DNA from: Candidatus Tectimicrobiota bacterium
Lineage (GTDB): Bacteria; Tectomicrobia; Entotheonellia; Entotheonellales; Entotheonellaceae
Length of the DNA: 64,000 nt
Reading direction: 5' to 3'
Assembly (NCBI GenBank): GCA_026005175.1
Contig: BPKO01000003.1
Coordinates: 186,001 to 250,000 of the forward strand
Shown here one piece after another: positions 17,599-25,826 of this stretch. Made by a program: the position numbers and the translations under genes. The notes under the pieces were generated by a model that was not told where the DNA came from, did no database searches, and saw only the letters and a program-made list of their open reading frames with translations. How positions within the stretch are numbered: the first letter of the stretch is position 1; each line of letters opens with the position of its first letter.

Positions 17599-17902
17599 AT
17601 GCCAAGAGAAGAAAGCATACCGGAAAGGGCTCTGATGCCGCTTGCTGAACGGCTCCCGAAGATAACACGGGCGATGGCGGCCCTGGGCGAAGCAACCCTG
17701 CTCGTGCTCCGGGCAGGGCTCGCAGGGGTGATGCCGCCCCTGCACCGGCCGGAATTTCTCCGCGAAACCGCCAAAATCGGCGTCCACTCCCTGGTGCTCG
17801 TCCTCTTCACCGGGTTTTTTACCGGGATGGTGCTGGCCCTGCAGCTCTCGGTGCAGCTCGAGGTCTTTGGAGCCACGTCCCTGGTGGCGGCCTTTGTGAG
17901 TA
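17599..17902 (+). pseudogene. mlaE: MlaE fragment (5' part only)
   Basis: About 100 codons match the N-terminal part of MlaE, the permease of the Mla phospholipid-transport ABC system. They include 'FLRETAKIGVHSLVLVLFTG' and 'FTGMVLALQLSVQLEVFGA', which correspond to the amphipathic helix and first membrane segment. MlaE is normally about 260 residues. Here similarity stops after 'TSLVAAFV' and the frame runs on into unrelated low-complexity sequence. The missing part contains the remaining membrane helices and the ATPase-coupling helix, so this cannot be functional. No mlaF or mlaD is adjacent. Confidence 0.7.
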
Positions 17903-18124
17903 CTTCGACTCTCTCCCCTGCTGACACTGGCAGCCGACGCCGCAGCCGGTGCTGCCGTTGGGGCAGCAACCGGGGACCCGGCCACCGGCACGGCAATCGG
18001 GGCAGCAGCCGGCGGCATCGGGGGCGCAGCCACCGGGGGTACTACCGTCTACGGCAAGAGCCGGGAGGCGTATAACCGTGCCTTCGCTGCCTGCATGCAG
18101 GCCCGTGGCTATGCAGTGAGATGA
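17903..18124 (+). pseudogene. Glycine-zipper protein fragment (3' part only)
   Basis: A frame ending at TGA 18122-18124 encodes 'LTLAADAAAGAAVGAATGDP', then Gly/Ala repeats ('GTAIGAAAGGIGGAATGG') and a C-terminal 'YNRAFAACMQARGYAVR'. This is the typical tail of glycine-zipper (YMGG-like) envelope proteins, which normally have an N-terminal lipoprotein signal. No start codon lies in frame before the upstream TGA at 17897. It therefore begins exactly where the mlaE fragment loses similarity, a join of two broken genes. Confidence 0.6.
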
Positions 18125-18228
18125 GGACTCTCAGGGAAGCCCGGGCACGCTTCTGGCTTGCGCCAGGGTGGTCGCCGTGGCAGACTTGTGCAGTGAAAGC
18201 CCCTTTACTCAATGTGCGAGGAGCCCGC

Positions 18229-18345
18229 ATGCGTAGCCTCTTCACGGCTCTAGCCTTTCTCGCCATCCTCCTGGCCGTCTTGCCGGCGGTCCGGCGGTGT
18301 CGCTACCCCGTGCCGCCACGCCGAGAAACCGACGAGAAAGGCTGA
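18229..18345 (+). CDS. Small single-span membrane peptide
   Basis: A 38-residue peptide. One hydrophobic stretch ('LFTALAFLAILLAVLPAV') is followed by a basic, then charged tail ('RRCRYPVPPRRETDEKG'). AGGAG lies 6 nt before the ATG. It sits 104 bp after the glycine-zipper fragment and 50 bp before the thiol oxidoreductase. It has no recognised family. It could be a genuine small membrane protein or the remnant of an exported protein. Confidence 0.4.
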   Translation: MRSLFTALAFLAILLAVLPAVRRCRYPVPPRRETDEKG

Positions 18346-18395
18346 AGCGCGCCACCGAGCAAAGCCCGTTCTGCCGCCCCTGACAAGGAGGAGTC

Positions 18396-19073
18396 ATGTC
18401 CCAGCAGCCTGCGTGGATCGACTTTCACTTCGACGTCATGTGCCCCTGGGCTTACCAGGCCTCCAAGTGGATCCGGGAGGTGCGGGCCCAGACCGGCCTG
18501 GAAATTCGCTGGAAGTTCTTCAGCCTGGAAGAGATCAACCGCGCCGAGGGAAAAAAGCACCCCTGGGAACGCCCCTGGTCTTACGGCTGGTCCCTGCTGC
18601 GCATCGGCGCCTGGCTGCGCCGGCGTGCCATGGACGACCTTGACCGCTTCTACGCCGCCGCCGGCCGCGCCCTGCACGAGGAAGGGCGCAAAGTGCACTT
18701 GCCCGAAGGCGCCAAGGCGGTGATCGCCGAGCTGGGCTTTGACCCGCAGCTGGTGGACGACGCCCTGGCCGACCCCACCACCCACGACGAGGTGCGCGCC
18801 GACCACGAGGCCGCGGTGGCGCGCGGCGGCTTTGGCGTCCCCACCCTGGTGTTTCCCGACGGCACCGCCCTCTTTGGTCCGGTGATCACCCCGGCCCCCA
18901 CGGGCGCCGCCGCCCTGCGCCTGTGGGATCTCACCTTGGGCTGGTGCGAGTTTCCCCACCTGTACGAGCTACGGCGGCCGAAGACGGCGGCCGACTTCGC
19001 CCACATCGAAGCGCAGTTCGCTCCCTACTACCAGGCGCGCGACTGGCCGACCATCCAGAACCCGGCGCCCTGA
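18396..19073 (+). CDS. DsbA-family thiol oxidoreductase with single active-site Cys
   Basis: A 225-residue thioredoxin-fold protein with the DsbA helical insertion, close to the FrnE / mycothiol-dependent nitroreductase (Rv2466c-like) group. The active-site motif is 'FDVMCPWAYQASKWI': CPWA rather than CPWC, so the resolving Cys is absent. The cis-Pro region 'GGFGVPTLVFPDGTALFGP' is intact. No signal peptide is present, so it is cytoplasmic. A monothiol mechanism with a low-molecular-weight thiol is likely; isomerase or reductase activity on small molecules is possible. AAGGAGG precedes the ATG. It converges on the amidase with 7 bp between stops. Confidence 0.8.
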   Translation: MSQQPAWIDFHFDVMCPWAYQASKWIREVRAQTGLEIRWKFFSLEEINRAEGKKHPWERPWSYGWSLLRIGAWLRRRAMDDLDRFYAAAGRALHEEGRKVHLPEGAKAVIAELGFDPQLVDDALADPTTHDEVRADHEAAVARGGFGVPTLVFPDGTALFGPVITPAPTGAAALRLWDLTLGWCEFPHLYELRRPKTAADFAHIEAQFAPYYQARDWPTIQNPAP

Positions 19074-19080
19074 GTCTGCC

Positions 19081-20493
19081 TCAGGCGGGAAGCGGCGGCC
19101 GGCGCCGGTGCCAGTCGCTGCGCGCCTCGTAGGCGTCGCCAATCCGCAGCACCGTGGCTTCGGCAAAGGGCTTGCCCACGATTTGCAGCGCCAGCGGCAG
19201 GCCGGTGGCACTGAAGCCACAGGGCAACGTGAGGGCCGGCTGCCCGGTGAGGTTGAAAGGACAGGTGGCCGAAACCAGGGCCGGCAGCAGCCGCACTTCC
19301 CGCCCGGCAAGGCGGACGGTTCTGGCTTCCAGTGGCGGCGCCGGGACCAGCGCCCCTGGGGTGAGCAGGGCGTCGACGTGGGCGCAGGCGGCCAGCACGT
19401 CGCGCCGCAGGCGGGCGCGGGCCTGCTGTGCCCGCACGTAGTCGGTGGCCAGGATGTCTCTGCCCCGCTCGAGGAACGCGCGCACCTGGGGGCCGTAATC
19501 CGCGGCCTGGCGCTGCAAGGAGGGGGCGTGCCAGACGTAGGCCTCGGCATTGATGATCACCTGGGCTATGGCCCAAGCCTCGCTCAGGTCGGGCAAGGCC
19601 ACTTCTTCTACCTGCGCTCCTGCCTCTTGCAGCACGCCTACGGCGGCATCAAAGGCGCGGCGCACCTCGGCGTCGGTAAAATCGGCAAAAAACGCCTTGG
19701 GCACCCCTAGCCGCAGGCCAGCGAGGTCTCCGTGCAGCCCGGCCGTGTAGCTGGGTACGGGGGCCTCGCTGCAGGCAAGATCGCGGGCGTCGGGCCCGGC
19801 CAGCACTTGCAGCAGCAGGGCCACGTCGCGCACGCTTCGGGCCATGGGGCCGACGTGGTCCAGCGACCAGGCCAGGGGTATGACGCCAAAGAGGCTGACG
19901 CGACCGTAAGTGGGCTTGAGGCCCACGATGCCGCACAGCGCTGCCGGCAGGCGGATGGAACCGCCGGTATCGGTACCCAGCGCCGCGGCGCAGAGCCCGG
20001 CCGCCACCGCCGCCCCTGAGCCGCTGCTGGAGCCGCCGGGGCTGTGCTCGGGATGCCAGGGATTGCGCACCGGACCGTAGCGGGCGCTGGGCACCAAGGT
20101 GGCAAACTCGTTTAGGTTCAGCTTGCCCAGCAGCACGGCGCCCGCTGCCCGCAAGCGCTCCACCACCGCGGCGTCATGGTCGGGAAGGACGTGCTCCAGG
20201 ACCCGCGCGCCGCCGGTGGTGGGAATATCCCTGGTGGCGATGAGATCCTTGAGGGCCAGCGGGATGCCGTGCAGGGGGCTGCGCGGCCCGTAGCGGCGGA
20301 GCTGCGCCTCCGCCTCCCTGGCCTGCTGCAGGGCAAGCTCGGCGGTGACGGTAATGTAGCTGTTAAGGTGGGCATCGAGGCGCGCGATGCGCTCCAGGTA
20401 GGCCTGGGTAAGCGCGACCGGGGACAAGTCGCCGGCGGCCAGGCGCGCCGAGAGCTGGCTTAGCGACTGGAAACAGAGCTCGTCTGTAGCCAT
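19081..20493 (-). CDS. Amidase signature family hydrolase
   Basis: A 470-residue amidase of the GatA/AS family. The Ser-cisSer-Lys triad is visible: Lys in 'PLALKDLIATRD', cis-Ser in the Gly/Ser-rich 'SPGGSSSGSGAAVAAG', and the nucleophile in 'ALGTDTGGSIRLPAA'. The rest ('GLKPTYGRVSLFGVIPLA', 'DHVGPMARSVRDVALLLQ') is full length. Without gatB or gatC nearby, it is more likely a catabolic amidase than the tRNA amidotransferase subunit. GAGGAG lies before the ATG, and it is divergent from the HAD gene across about 75 bp. The amide substrate is unknown; the Liv-type importer downstream might supply it (inference). Confidence 0.88.
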   Translation of the reverse strand: MATDELCFQSLSQLSARLAAGDLSPVALTQAYLERIARLDAHLNSYITVTAELALQQAREAEAQLRRYGPRSPLHGIPLALKDLIATRDIPTTGGARVLEHVLPDHDAAVVERLRAAGAVLLGKLNLNEFATLVPSARYGPVRNPWHPEHSPGGSSSGSGAAVAAGLCAAALGTDTGGSIRLPAALCGIVGLKPTYGRVSLFGVIPLAWSLDHVGPMARSVRDVALLLQVLAGPDARDLACSEAPVPSYTAGLHGDLAGLRLGVPKAFFADFTDAEVRRAFDAAVGVLQEAGAQVEEVALPDLSEAWAIAQVIINAEAYVWHAPSLQRQAADYGPQVRAFLERGRDILATDYVRAQQARARLRRDVLAACAHVDALLTPGALVPAPPLEARTVRLAGREVRLLPALVSATCPFNLTGQPALTLPCGFSATGLPLALQIVGKPFAEATVLRIGDAYEARSDWHRRRPPLPA

Positions 20494-20567
20494 AATGGAG
20501 ACTCCTCTGAGATACGGGCATTATCGCCGCCGGCGCCCGAAAACGCCAGCCACGAAGGAGATCGCCG

Positions 20568-21281
20568 ATGCCGCCGATTCGCGCCGTCCTTTTCGATTTG
20601 GGAGGGACCCTGTACGACTACGGCGCCCTGGCACCGGGGGACGGCGAGGCGCTGGTCGCGCTGCTGCGCTGGGCCGGCAGCCACGCCGACCCCGAGACGA
20701 TACACCGCGCGTATCGCCAGGCGCTGAAGCAGGTCTTTTACGATTACCTGCCACGGCCCTTCTACCTGCACCGCGACCTTTTCCGCGACGCCGTGCTGGC
20801 CACGGCAGCGGCGCTGGGGCTCACCCTCAGCGAGGCGCTGCTGGCGCGCTACCGCGGGCTCCTGCGGACCCAGCAGCAGCGGGCCTTTGCCTGGCGCGAG
20901 GGCGCCCGCGAGACCCTGGCGGCGCTGCGCGCACGCGGCCTGCGGCTGGGCATCGTCAGCAACATCGACGACGACCAGCTGGCACGCCTGGCAGAACTGG
21001 GGGATCTTGACCGTGAAGTCGACTTCCTGCTCTCCAGCGAGCAAGCGCGCTCGTGCAAGCCCGACGAAGGCATTTTCCGCCAGGCGCTACGCCTGGCTGG
21101 CTGCGCGCCGCAGGAGGCGCTCTTTGTGGGCGACTCGCGGCTGCAGGACGTCGCCGGCGCCAACCGCGCCGGACTGCGCTCCGTGCTGCTGTGGCACCGC
21201 CAGGACCGCGAGCCGCCGGCAGGCGAGCCACGGCCGCACCACGTCATCCGGCGCCTGCCCGAGCTGCTCGCCCTGCTGTAA
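20568..21281 (+). CDS. HAD-superfamily hydrolase
   Basis: A 237-residue HAD subfamily IA phosphatase-like protein. Motif I is 'AVLFDLGGTLYDYG': nucleophile Asp11, with Gly at the position of the usual second Asp, as in the 'FDLGGTL' subgroup. Motif II is 'GIVSNIDDDQLARL', motif III the Lys in 'SCKPDEGIFRQAL', and motif IV 'ALFVGDSRLQDVAGA'. The helical cap lies between residues 15 and 90. The substrate cannot be predicted. GAAGGAG precedes the ATG. It is followed by a promoter and the LLM gene. Confidence 0.85.
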   Translation: MPPIRAVLFDLGGTLYDYGALAPGDGEALVALLRWAGSHADPETIHRAYRQALKQVFYDYLPRPFYLHRDLFRDAVLATAAALGLTLSEALLARYRGLLRTQQQRAFAWREGARETLAALRARGLRLGIVSNIDDDQLARLAELGDLDREVDFLLSSEQARSCKPDEGIFRQALRLAGCAPQEALFVGDSRLQDVAGANRAGLRSVLLWHRQDREPPAGEPRPHHVIRRLPELLALL

Positions 21282-21341
21282 AAGGGGACAGGCGACTTTT
21301 TCATGGAAGGCGTCGAAAAAGCCGCCGGCCTCTTGGCTGGC

Positions 21342-21370
21342 TTGATGCTGGTGGGGGACGTTGCTACACT
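21342..21370 (+). promoter_or_regulatory. Sigma-70-type promoter before the LLM gene
   Basis: TTGATG (21342-21347) and TACACT (21365-21370) are separated by exactly 17 bp, about 44 bp before the start at 21414. It could drive the LLM gene and possibly the Liv operon behind it. Confidence 0.55.
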
Positions 21371-21413
21371 GGGTGCCGTCTGAAAAGGGAGAACCCTTTG
21401 GTTTGCGAGGTGG

Positions 21414-22535
21414 ATGATGCGCTTTGGTATCGTGCTGAGCGTTCCCTGGATGCCGGGGTCGGACCCGAGCCAGTGCTTTGCCGAGGGTCTCGAAGAGGCA
21501 GAGCTCGCCGAGGACCTGGGGTTTGACAGCGTCTGGGTCACCGAGCACCACTTTTCCCTGCATGGCCTCTGCTCGGGGATCACCCCTTTTCTTGCCGCCC
21601 TGGCGATGCGTACCCGCCGGCTGCGCATCGGCGCCGCGGTCTTCGTGCTGCCCCTGTGGAACCCGGTGCGGCTGGCAGAAGACGTCGCGGTGCTGGATCA
21701 CTTGAGCGGCGGGCGCATCGAGTTCGGGGTGGGTACCGGCTACCGGCTAGACGAGTTCCGCGGGTTCAATGTTTCTCCGGACCTCAGCCGCGAAATGGGG
21801 CGGGAAGCGTTGGAGACCATCCTGCGCCTGTGGACGGCGGACGGGCCGGTGACGTGGGAAGGCAAGTATTACCGCGTCAACGACGTGGCCGTTCATCCCC
21901 CGCCGCGGCAGCAGCCCCATCCCCCGGTGTGGTTTGCGGCCAACTCGGCCCCTACCATTGCCTACGTGGCCGAACACGGCTTTCACTGGATGGCCGCCTC
22001 CACCTTTGGCACGCTGGACCAGCTGGTGGCCCGCCGGCGCTTGCTCGACCAGGCTCTGCGCCAGGCAGGCCGCGACCCGGATGCCATTCGGGTTTACACC
22101 CACATCCCGACGTACGTTGCCGCAGCAGCCGACTACGAAGCAATTCGCCAGGAGCTCGAGCCCGGGGTGCGCTGGTTCCGGCGCGCGGCCCGCTGGTTTG
22201 CCGTCGGCTCTCGCCACCTAGGCGGCACCATTTACGATACCGGAGCCGCCGGACCGGAGGAAGACTTCGACTTCCGGGCGTTTTATGAGGGCAACGCCTT
22301 TATCGGCGATGCCGAAACCTGCTACCGCAAAATCGAAGCCTTCTGCCGCCGCTTTCGGCCAACCGACCTGGTCTTTGCCTTCCGCCTCGGCCAGCCCCAC
22401 GAGCGGACGATGCGCGCCATGGCGCGCTTTGCACGCGAGGTCCTGCCCCACCTGCGCACTCTCGGCCCCTTCCCGGCTGCGGCTGCAGACGGCGAGGCAG
22501 AGGAACTGGGGCCCGTCGAAGGGCCAGGGCCGTAA
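21414..22535 (+). CDS. LLM-class flavin-dependent oxidoreductase
   Basis: A 373-residue bacterial-luciferase-like (LLM) protein, a TIM barrel using reduced FMN or F420. Recognisable parts are 'EDLGFDSVWVTEHHFSLHG', 'LRIGAAVFVLPLWNPVRLAE', 'DHLSGGRIEFGVGTGYRLDE' and 'PPVWFAANSAPTIAYVAEH'. Length is normal. The start is ATGATG at 21414/21417 behind GAGGTGG. It lies 73 bp before livH and in the same direction, so it may oxidise the compound that the importer brings in. The cofactor (FMN or F420) cannot be decided from sequence. Confidence 0.88.
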   Translation: MMRFGIVLSVPWMPGSDPSQCFAEGLEEAELAEDLGFDSVWVTEHHFSLHGLCSGITPFLAALAMRTRRLRIGAAVFVLPLWNPVRLAEDVAVLDHLSGGRIEFGVGTGYRLDEFRGFNVSPDLSREMGREALETILRLWTADGPVTWEGKYYRVNDVAVHPPPRQQPHPPVWFAANSAPTIAYVAEHGFHWMAASTFGTLDQLVARRRLLDQALRQAGRDPDAIRVYTHIPTYVAAAADYEAIRQELEPGVRWFRRAARWFAVGSRHLGGTIYDTGAAGPEEDFDFRAFYEGNAFIGDAETCYRKIEAFCRRFRPTDLVFAFRLGQPHERTMRAMARFAREVLPHLRTLGPFPAAAADGEAEELGPVEGPGP

Positions 22536-22607
22536 CAGCGATCCGCCGGGATTCTGCGGTATTCCTTTGGCCACACCAGCGCGACTGTCGCAGGGGAGCA
22601 GGAGGGC

Positions 22608-23468
22608 ATGCCCCTTACGTTTTACTTGGTGCAGGCGTTTAACGGCATCACGTTTGGGGCGCTGCTGTTTCTGCTGGCCAGCGGCTTTACCCTCATTTTC
22701 GGGCTAATGCGGGTGGTAAGTCTCACCCACGGCGCCTTTTATCTCCTGGGCGGCTATATCGGACTGACGGCCTTGCGCCCCTTGGGGAACTTCGGGCTGG
22801 CAGTGGTGGCCGGGGCGCTGGCCATTGGTCTGGTAGGTGTTCTGATAGAGCGCTTTCTCCTGCGACGGGTATGGGGCCAGCCCCTCGCCGAGGCGCTCCT
22901 CACCTTTGGCCTGGCTTTCATTCTGGCGGATGCGGTGTTGATGATCTGGGGCGGCGACCCCCGCAATGTCCCCATCCCCCGTTTCCTGCGGGGCTCGGTG
23001 GTGGCCTTTGGCCTTTTCTTCCCAAAGTTTCGGCTCTTCACCCTGCTCCTGGGCGTGGGAGTCGCCCTGTTTCTCTGGTGGCTTCTGGCCTGCACGCGAG
23101 TGGGGCGCATCATCCGTGCAGGCGTCGACGACTTGGAAATGGTCGCCGCCCTGGGTATCAACATCCGTGCCGTGTTCACCGGGGTGTTCTGTCTTGGCTC
23201 GATGCTGGCAGGCCTGGCCGGCGTCGTGGGCGGCGCCTTCCTGAGCCTTTACCCCGGCGCCGACGCGGAGATTCTGCTTTTGGGCCTTGTGGTCGTCATC
23301 CTGGGCGGTTTGGGCAGTCTAGAAGGCGCGGTGGTGGGCAGCCTGGTGGTGGGCTTGTTGGACACCTTTGGCAAGGCTTTCTTCCCAGAGTTGTCCTATT
23401 TTACGATTTTTGGCCCTATGGCCCTGGTACTGGCCCTGCGTCCCCGCGGCTTGTTTGGGAGGGTCTAG
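22608..23468 (+). CDS. livH: Branched-chain amino acid-type ABC transporter permease LivH
   Basis: A 286-residue inner-membrane permease with about eight hydrophobic segments. It has the LivH-family pattern 'GLMRVVSLTHGAFYLLGGYI' and the coupling region 'GRIIRAGVDDLEMVAALGIN', followed by 'GLVVVILGGLGSLEGAVVGS'. It is the first of a livH-M-substrate-binding-G-F operon. Only this set, with a periplasmic receptor, forms the complete importer. The next gene begins directly after its stop (GTG at 23469), indicating translational coupling. GGGGAGCAGGAGG precedes the ATG. Confidence 0.92.
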   Translation: MPLTFYLVQAFNGITFGALLFLLASGFTLIFGLMRVVSLTHGAFYLLGGYIGLTALRPLGNFGLAVVAGALAIGLVGVLIERFLLRRVWGQPLAEALLTFGLAFILADAVLMIWGGDPRNVPIPRFLRGSVVAFGLFFPKFRLFTLLLGVGVALFLWWLLACTRVGRIIRAGVDDLEMVAALGINIRAVFTGVFCLGSMLAGLAGVVGGAFLSLYPGADAEILLLGLVVVILGGLGSLEGAVVGSLVVGLLDTFGKAFFPELSYFTIFGPMALVLALRPRGLFGRV

Positions 23469-24518
23469 GTGCGCACCGCTTGGACTTGGGCAAGTGTGGC
23501 GGTGTTGGGCACTCTAGGGATGTTCGCGCCCCTCTACTTGCCCGCGTTTTATTTGCGGTTACTGACCGAGTCCCTCATCTACGCGATGTTTGCCATGAGC
23601 ATCGACCTCCTGGCAGGCTATGCCGGGCTGGTTACCTTAGGGCATGCTGGGATCTTTGGTATCTCGGCTTATTTGGTGGGCTACCTCACCGCGCGCTTGG
23701 GCCTCCCCATGCACGTCACGTTTCCTTGCGGTGTGCTGGGGGCCGTGGGCGCTTCGTTGCTGTTTGGCATCATGGCGGTGCGCACCTCGGGTGTGTACTT
23801 TCTTCTCATCACCATGGCCCAGGGCATGATCGTGTGGGGACTGGCCTTTCGCTGGACTTCGGTGACCGGCTCGGAAAACGGCATCCGGGGGATCTTGCGT
23901 CCTGACGCCCTCGCCACGCAGCAAGCATACTACTACGTGATTCTAGGAGCTTTTGTCTTGGTGGCCTTTTTGCTGGTGCGCCTCGTACGCTCTCCCTTTG
24001 GCCTTTCTCTTCTGGGCTTGCGGGAAAACGAAGCGCGCCTACGCGCTCTGGGCTATTCGGTCTGGCTTCACCGGCTGCTGGCCTTTCTGGTGTCGGGGTG
24101 CTTTGCCGGCATCGCCGGGGCCTTTTATGCCTTTCACAACAACTTCGTTAGCCCAGACGCCGTGCACTTTGTCCTCTCAGGCCAGGGCTTGCTGATGGTC
24201 ATCCTGGGTGGGGCGGGAACCCTGGTGGGGCCGGTGGTGGGTGCCGGAGTATTTATCTTCTTGCGTAACGTGGTGAGCCTTTACACCGACCGCTGGCCGA
24301 TGGTGCTGGGGGCTCTCTTCGTGCTGACCGTGCTGCTGGCCCCACAGGGGCTCGTGGGCTTGGCCCGACAGCTTCTTCGCCGCTGGCCAGCGGGGGCAGA
24401 GCCAGCCCCCGTTGGCAGCACGCTGCCGTACGGGGTGGTGTCTCCCCAACCCCTCGACGGCCGCAACAACCCCGCGCCCCATCAACCTACCAATCACCCT
24501 GGAAAGCGAAGGAGATAA
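23469..24518 (+). CDS. livM: Branched-chain amino acid-type ABC transporter permease LivM
   Basis: A 349-residue second permease, starting with GTG immediately after the livH stop. It has the LivM signature 'GYAGLVTLGHAGIFGISAYL' and the coupling region 'LLGLRENEARLRALGYSVWL', then 'GFALSGQGLLMVILGGAGTL'-like sequence near residue 235. The last 40 residues are an extended Pro/Asn-rich tail. It works with LivH as the heterodimeric channel in the inner membrane. Confidence 0.92.
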   Translation: MRTAWTWASVAVLGTLGMFAPLYLPAFYLRLLTESLIYAMFAMSIDLLAGYAGLVTLGHAGIFGISAYLVGYLTARLGLPMHVTFPCGVLGAVGASLLFGIMAVRTSGVYFLLITMAQGMIVWGLAFRWTSVTGSENGIRGILRPDALATQQAYYYVILGAFVLVAFLLVRLVRSPFGLSLLGLRENEARLRALGYSVWLHRLLAFLVSGCFAGIAGAFYAFHNNFVSPDAVHFVLSGQGLLMVILGGAGTLVGPVVGAGVFIFLRNVVSLYTDRWPMVLGALFVLTVLLAPQGLVGLARQLLRRWPAGAEPAPVGSTLPYGVVSPQPLDGRNNPAPHQPTNHPGKRRR

Positions 24519-24521
24519 GCG

Positions 24522-25814
24522 ATGCAGCGCCACCCAATGACGCGCCTTGCACTGGCGGCAGCCACCTGGCTCCTGGTGCAGGGGCTGCTTTTGGCAACGG
24601 CCGGGGTTGCCCGCGCCGAGCAAAGGCCTGCTGCAGCGGGCGAACCGATCCGCATCGGCGTCCTGGTGCCCCTCTCTGGCATTGGCGCCGCGGCCGGCAA
24701 GGATGCCACCGACGGGTGGAACCTGTGGTGGCAGCGCCATGGCCGCACCGTAGCAGGACGAGAGATTCAAAGCTTCATCGAAGACACCGCAGGAAACCCC
24801 GACTTGGGACTGTCTAAAGCCCGCTTGCTGGTAGAGCAACGCCAAGTCCATATGCTGGTGGGAACGGTGTTTGCCAGTGTGGGTCTGGCGGTAGCCACCT
24901 ACGTGGAGCAGGTCGGGATTCCCACGTTTTACCCCATCGCGGCGGCCGACGACCTCACCCAGCGCCACCGCGTCCCCAACCTGATGCGCATTGCAGGCTG
25001 GAGCAGCAGCCAAGTCACCCACCCCTTTGGAGAGTGGGTGGCGACCACGACCCCGTGCCGGCGTCTGGTGACCCTGGCTGCCGATTATGCCTTTGGTCAC
25101 GAAGCGGTAGGCGGTTTCGTTAACACCTTTACCGATGTGGGAGGCCAGGTGCTGGAACAGATCTGGCACCCCATTGCCGAAACGGACTTCAGTCCCTATC
25201 TGGCCCGTCTTGCCGCCACCAGACCCGATTGCGTCTTTGCCATGCCCGTGGGCGCCCCTATCATCCGCTTCATCCAAGCCTGGCACGACTTGGGCCTGTG
25301 GGGGCGCATTCCCCTCTACGTTGGCGAGGTGGTCACCGATCAGGCCATCCTGCGGGGCATCGATCCTCCCGATCTGGTCGTTGGACTCATCTCGGCAGGC
25401 CACTGGGCCGAAGGGCGGGATGACGCCACCACGCAGGAGTTTGTGCGGCTCTACGAGGACGCCTACCGGATTCTTCCTTCGTACTATGCCGCGGCGATGT
25501 ACACCGCCGCCCAGTGGCTGACCCGGGCGATTACCGCAGCCAACGGGCGCGTGGAAGACCGCCAAGCCTTCCTCCAGACGGTGCGGGCCACCCAGTTGCA
25601 AGAAACCCCCTTCGGGCCGGCTCGCCTCGATGACTATAACCATCCCATTTTCAACGTTTACATCCGGGAAGTGGTCAAGCGGCCCGACGGGCGGGCCTGG
25701 AACGTGGTGCGCCACACCATCCCCAACGTGAGCCAGTTTTACAAGTACGACCCCGAGGCCTACCTGCGCCAGCCGGTTTACAGCCGGCAATACCAGGGGA
25801 TTAATTGGCCCTGA
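24522..25814 (+). CDS. Periplasmic substrate-binding protein of the Liv-type importer
   Basis: A 430-residue type I periplasmic binding protein (Peripla_BP_6/LivK superfamily). A Sec signal is visible: 'MTRLALAAATWLLVQGLLL' ending in a likely cleavage at 'GVARAEQ'. The mature part begins 'EPIRIGVLVPLSGIGAAAGK', followed by 'LVEQRQVHMLVGTVFASVG' and 'YAAAMYTAAQWLTRAI'. The internal pattern is nearer to amide/urea or aromatic-acid receptors than to LivK itself, so the ligand may not be leucine. The gene sits between livM and livG; GAAGGAG precedes the ATG at 24522. Confidence 0.88.
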   Translation: MQRHPMTRLALAAATWLLVQGLLLATAGVARAEQRPAAAGEPIRIGVLVPLSGIGAAAGKDATDGWNLWWQRHGRTVAGREIQSFIEDTAGNPDLGLSKARLLVEQRQVHMLVGTVFASVGLAVATYVEQVGIPTFYPIAAADDLTQRHRVPNLMRIAGWSSSQVTHPFGEWVATTTPCRRLVTLAADYAFGHEAVGGFVNTFTDVGGQVLEQIWHPIAETDFSPYLARLAATRPDCVFAMPVGAPIIRFIQAWHDLGLWGRIPLYVGEVVTDQAILRGIDPPDLVVGLISAGHWAEGRDDATTQEFVRLYEDAYRILPSYYAAAMYTAAQWLTRAITAANGRVEDRQAFLQTVRATQLQETPFGPARLDDYNHPIFNVYIREVVKRPDGRAWNVVRHTIPNVSQFYKYDPEAYLRQPVYSRQYQGINWP

Positions 25815-25826
25815 AGGAAAGGGCGG

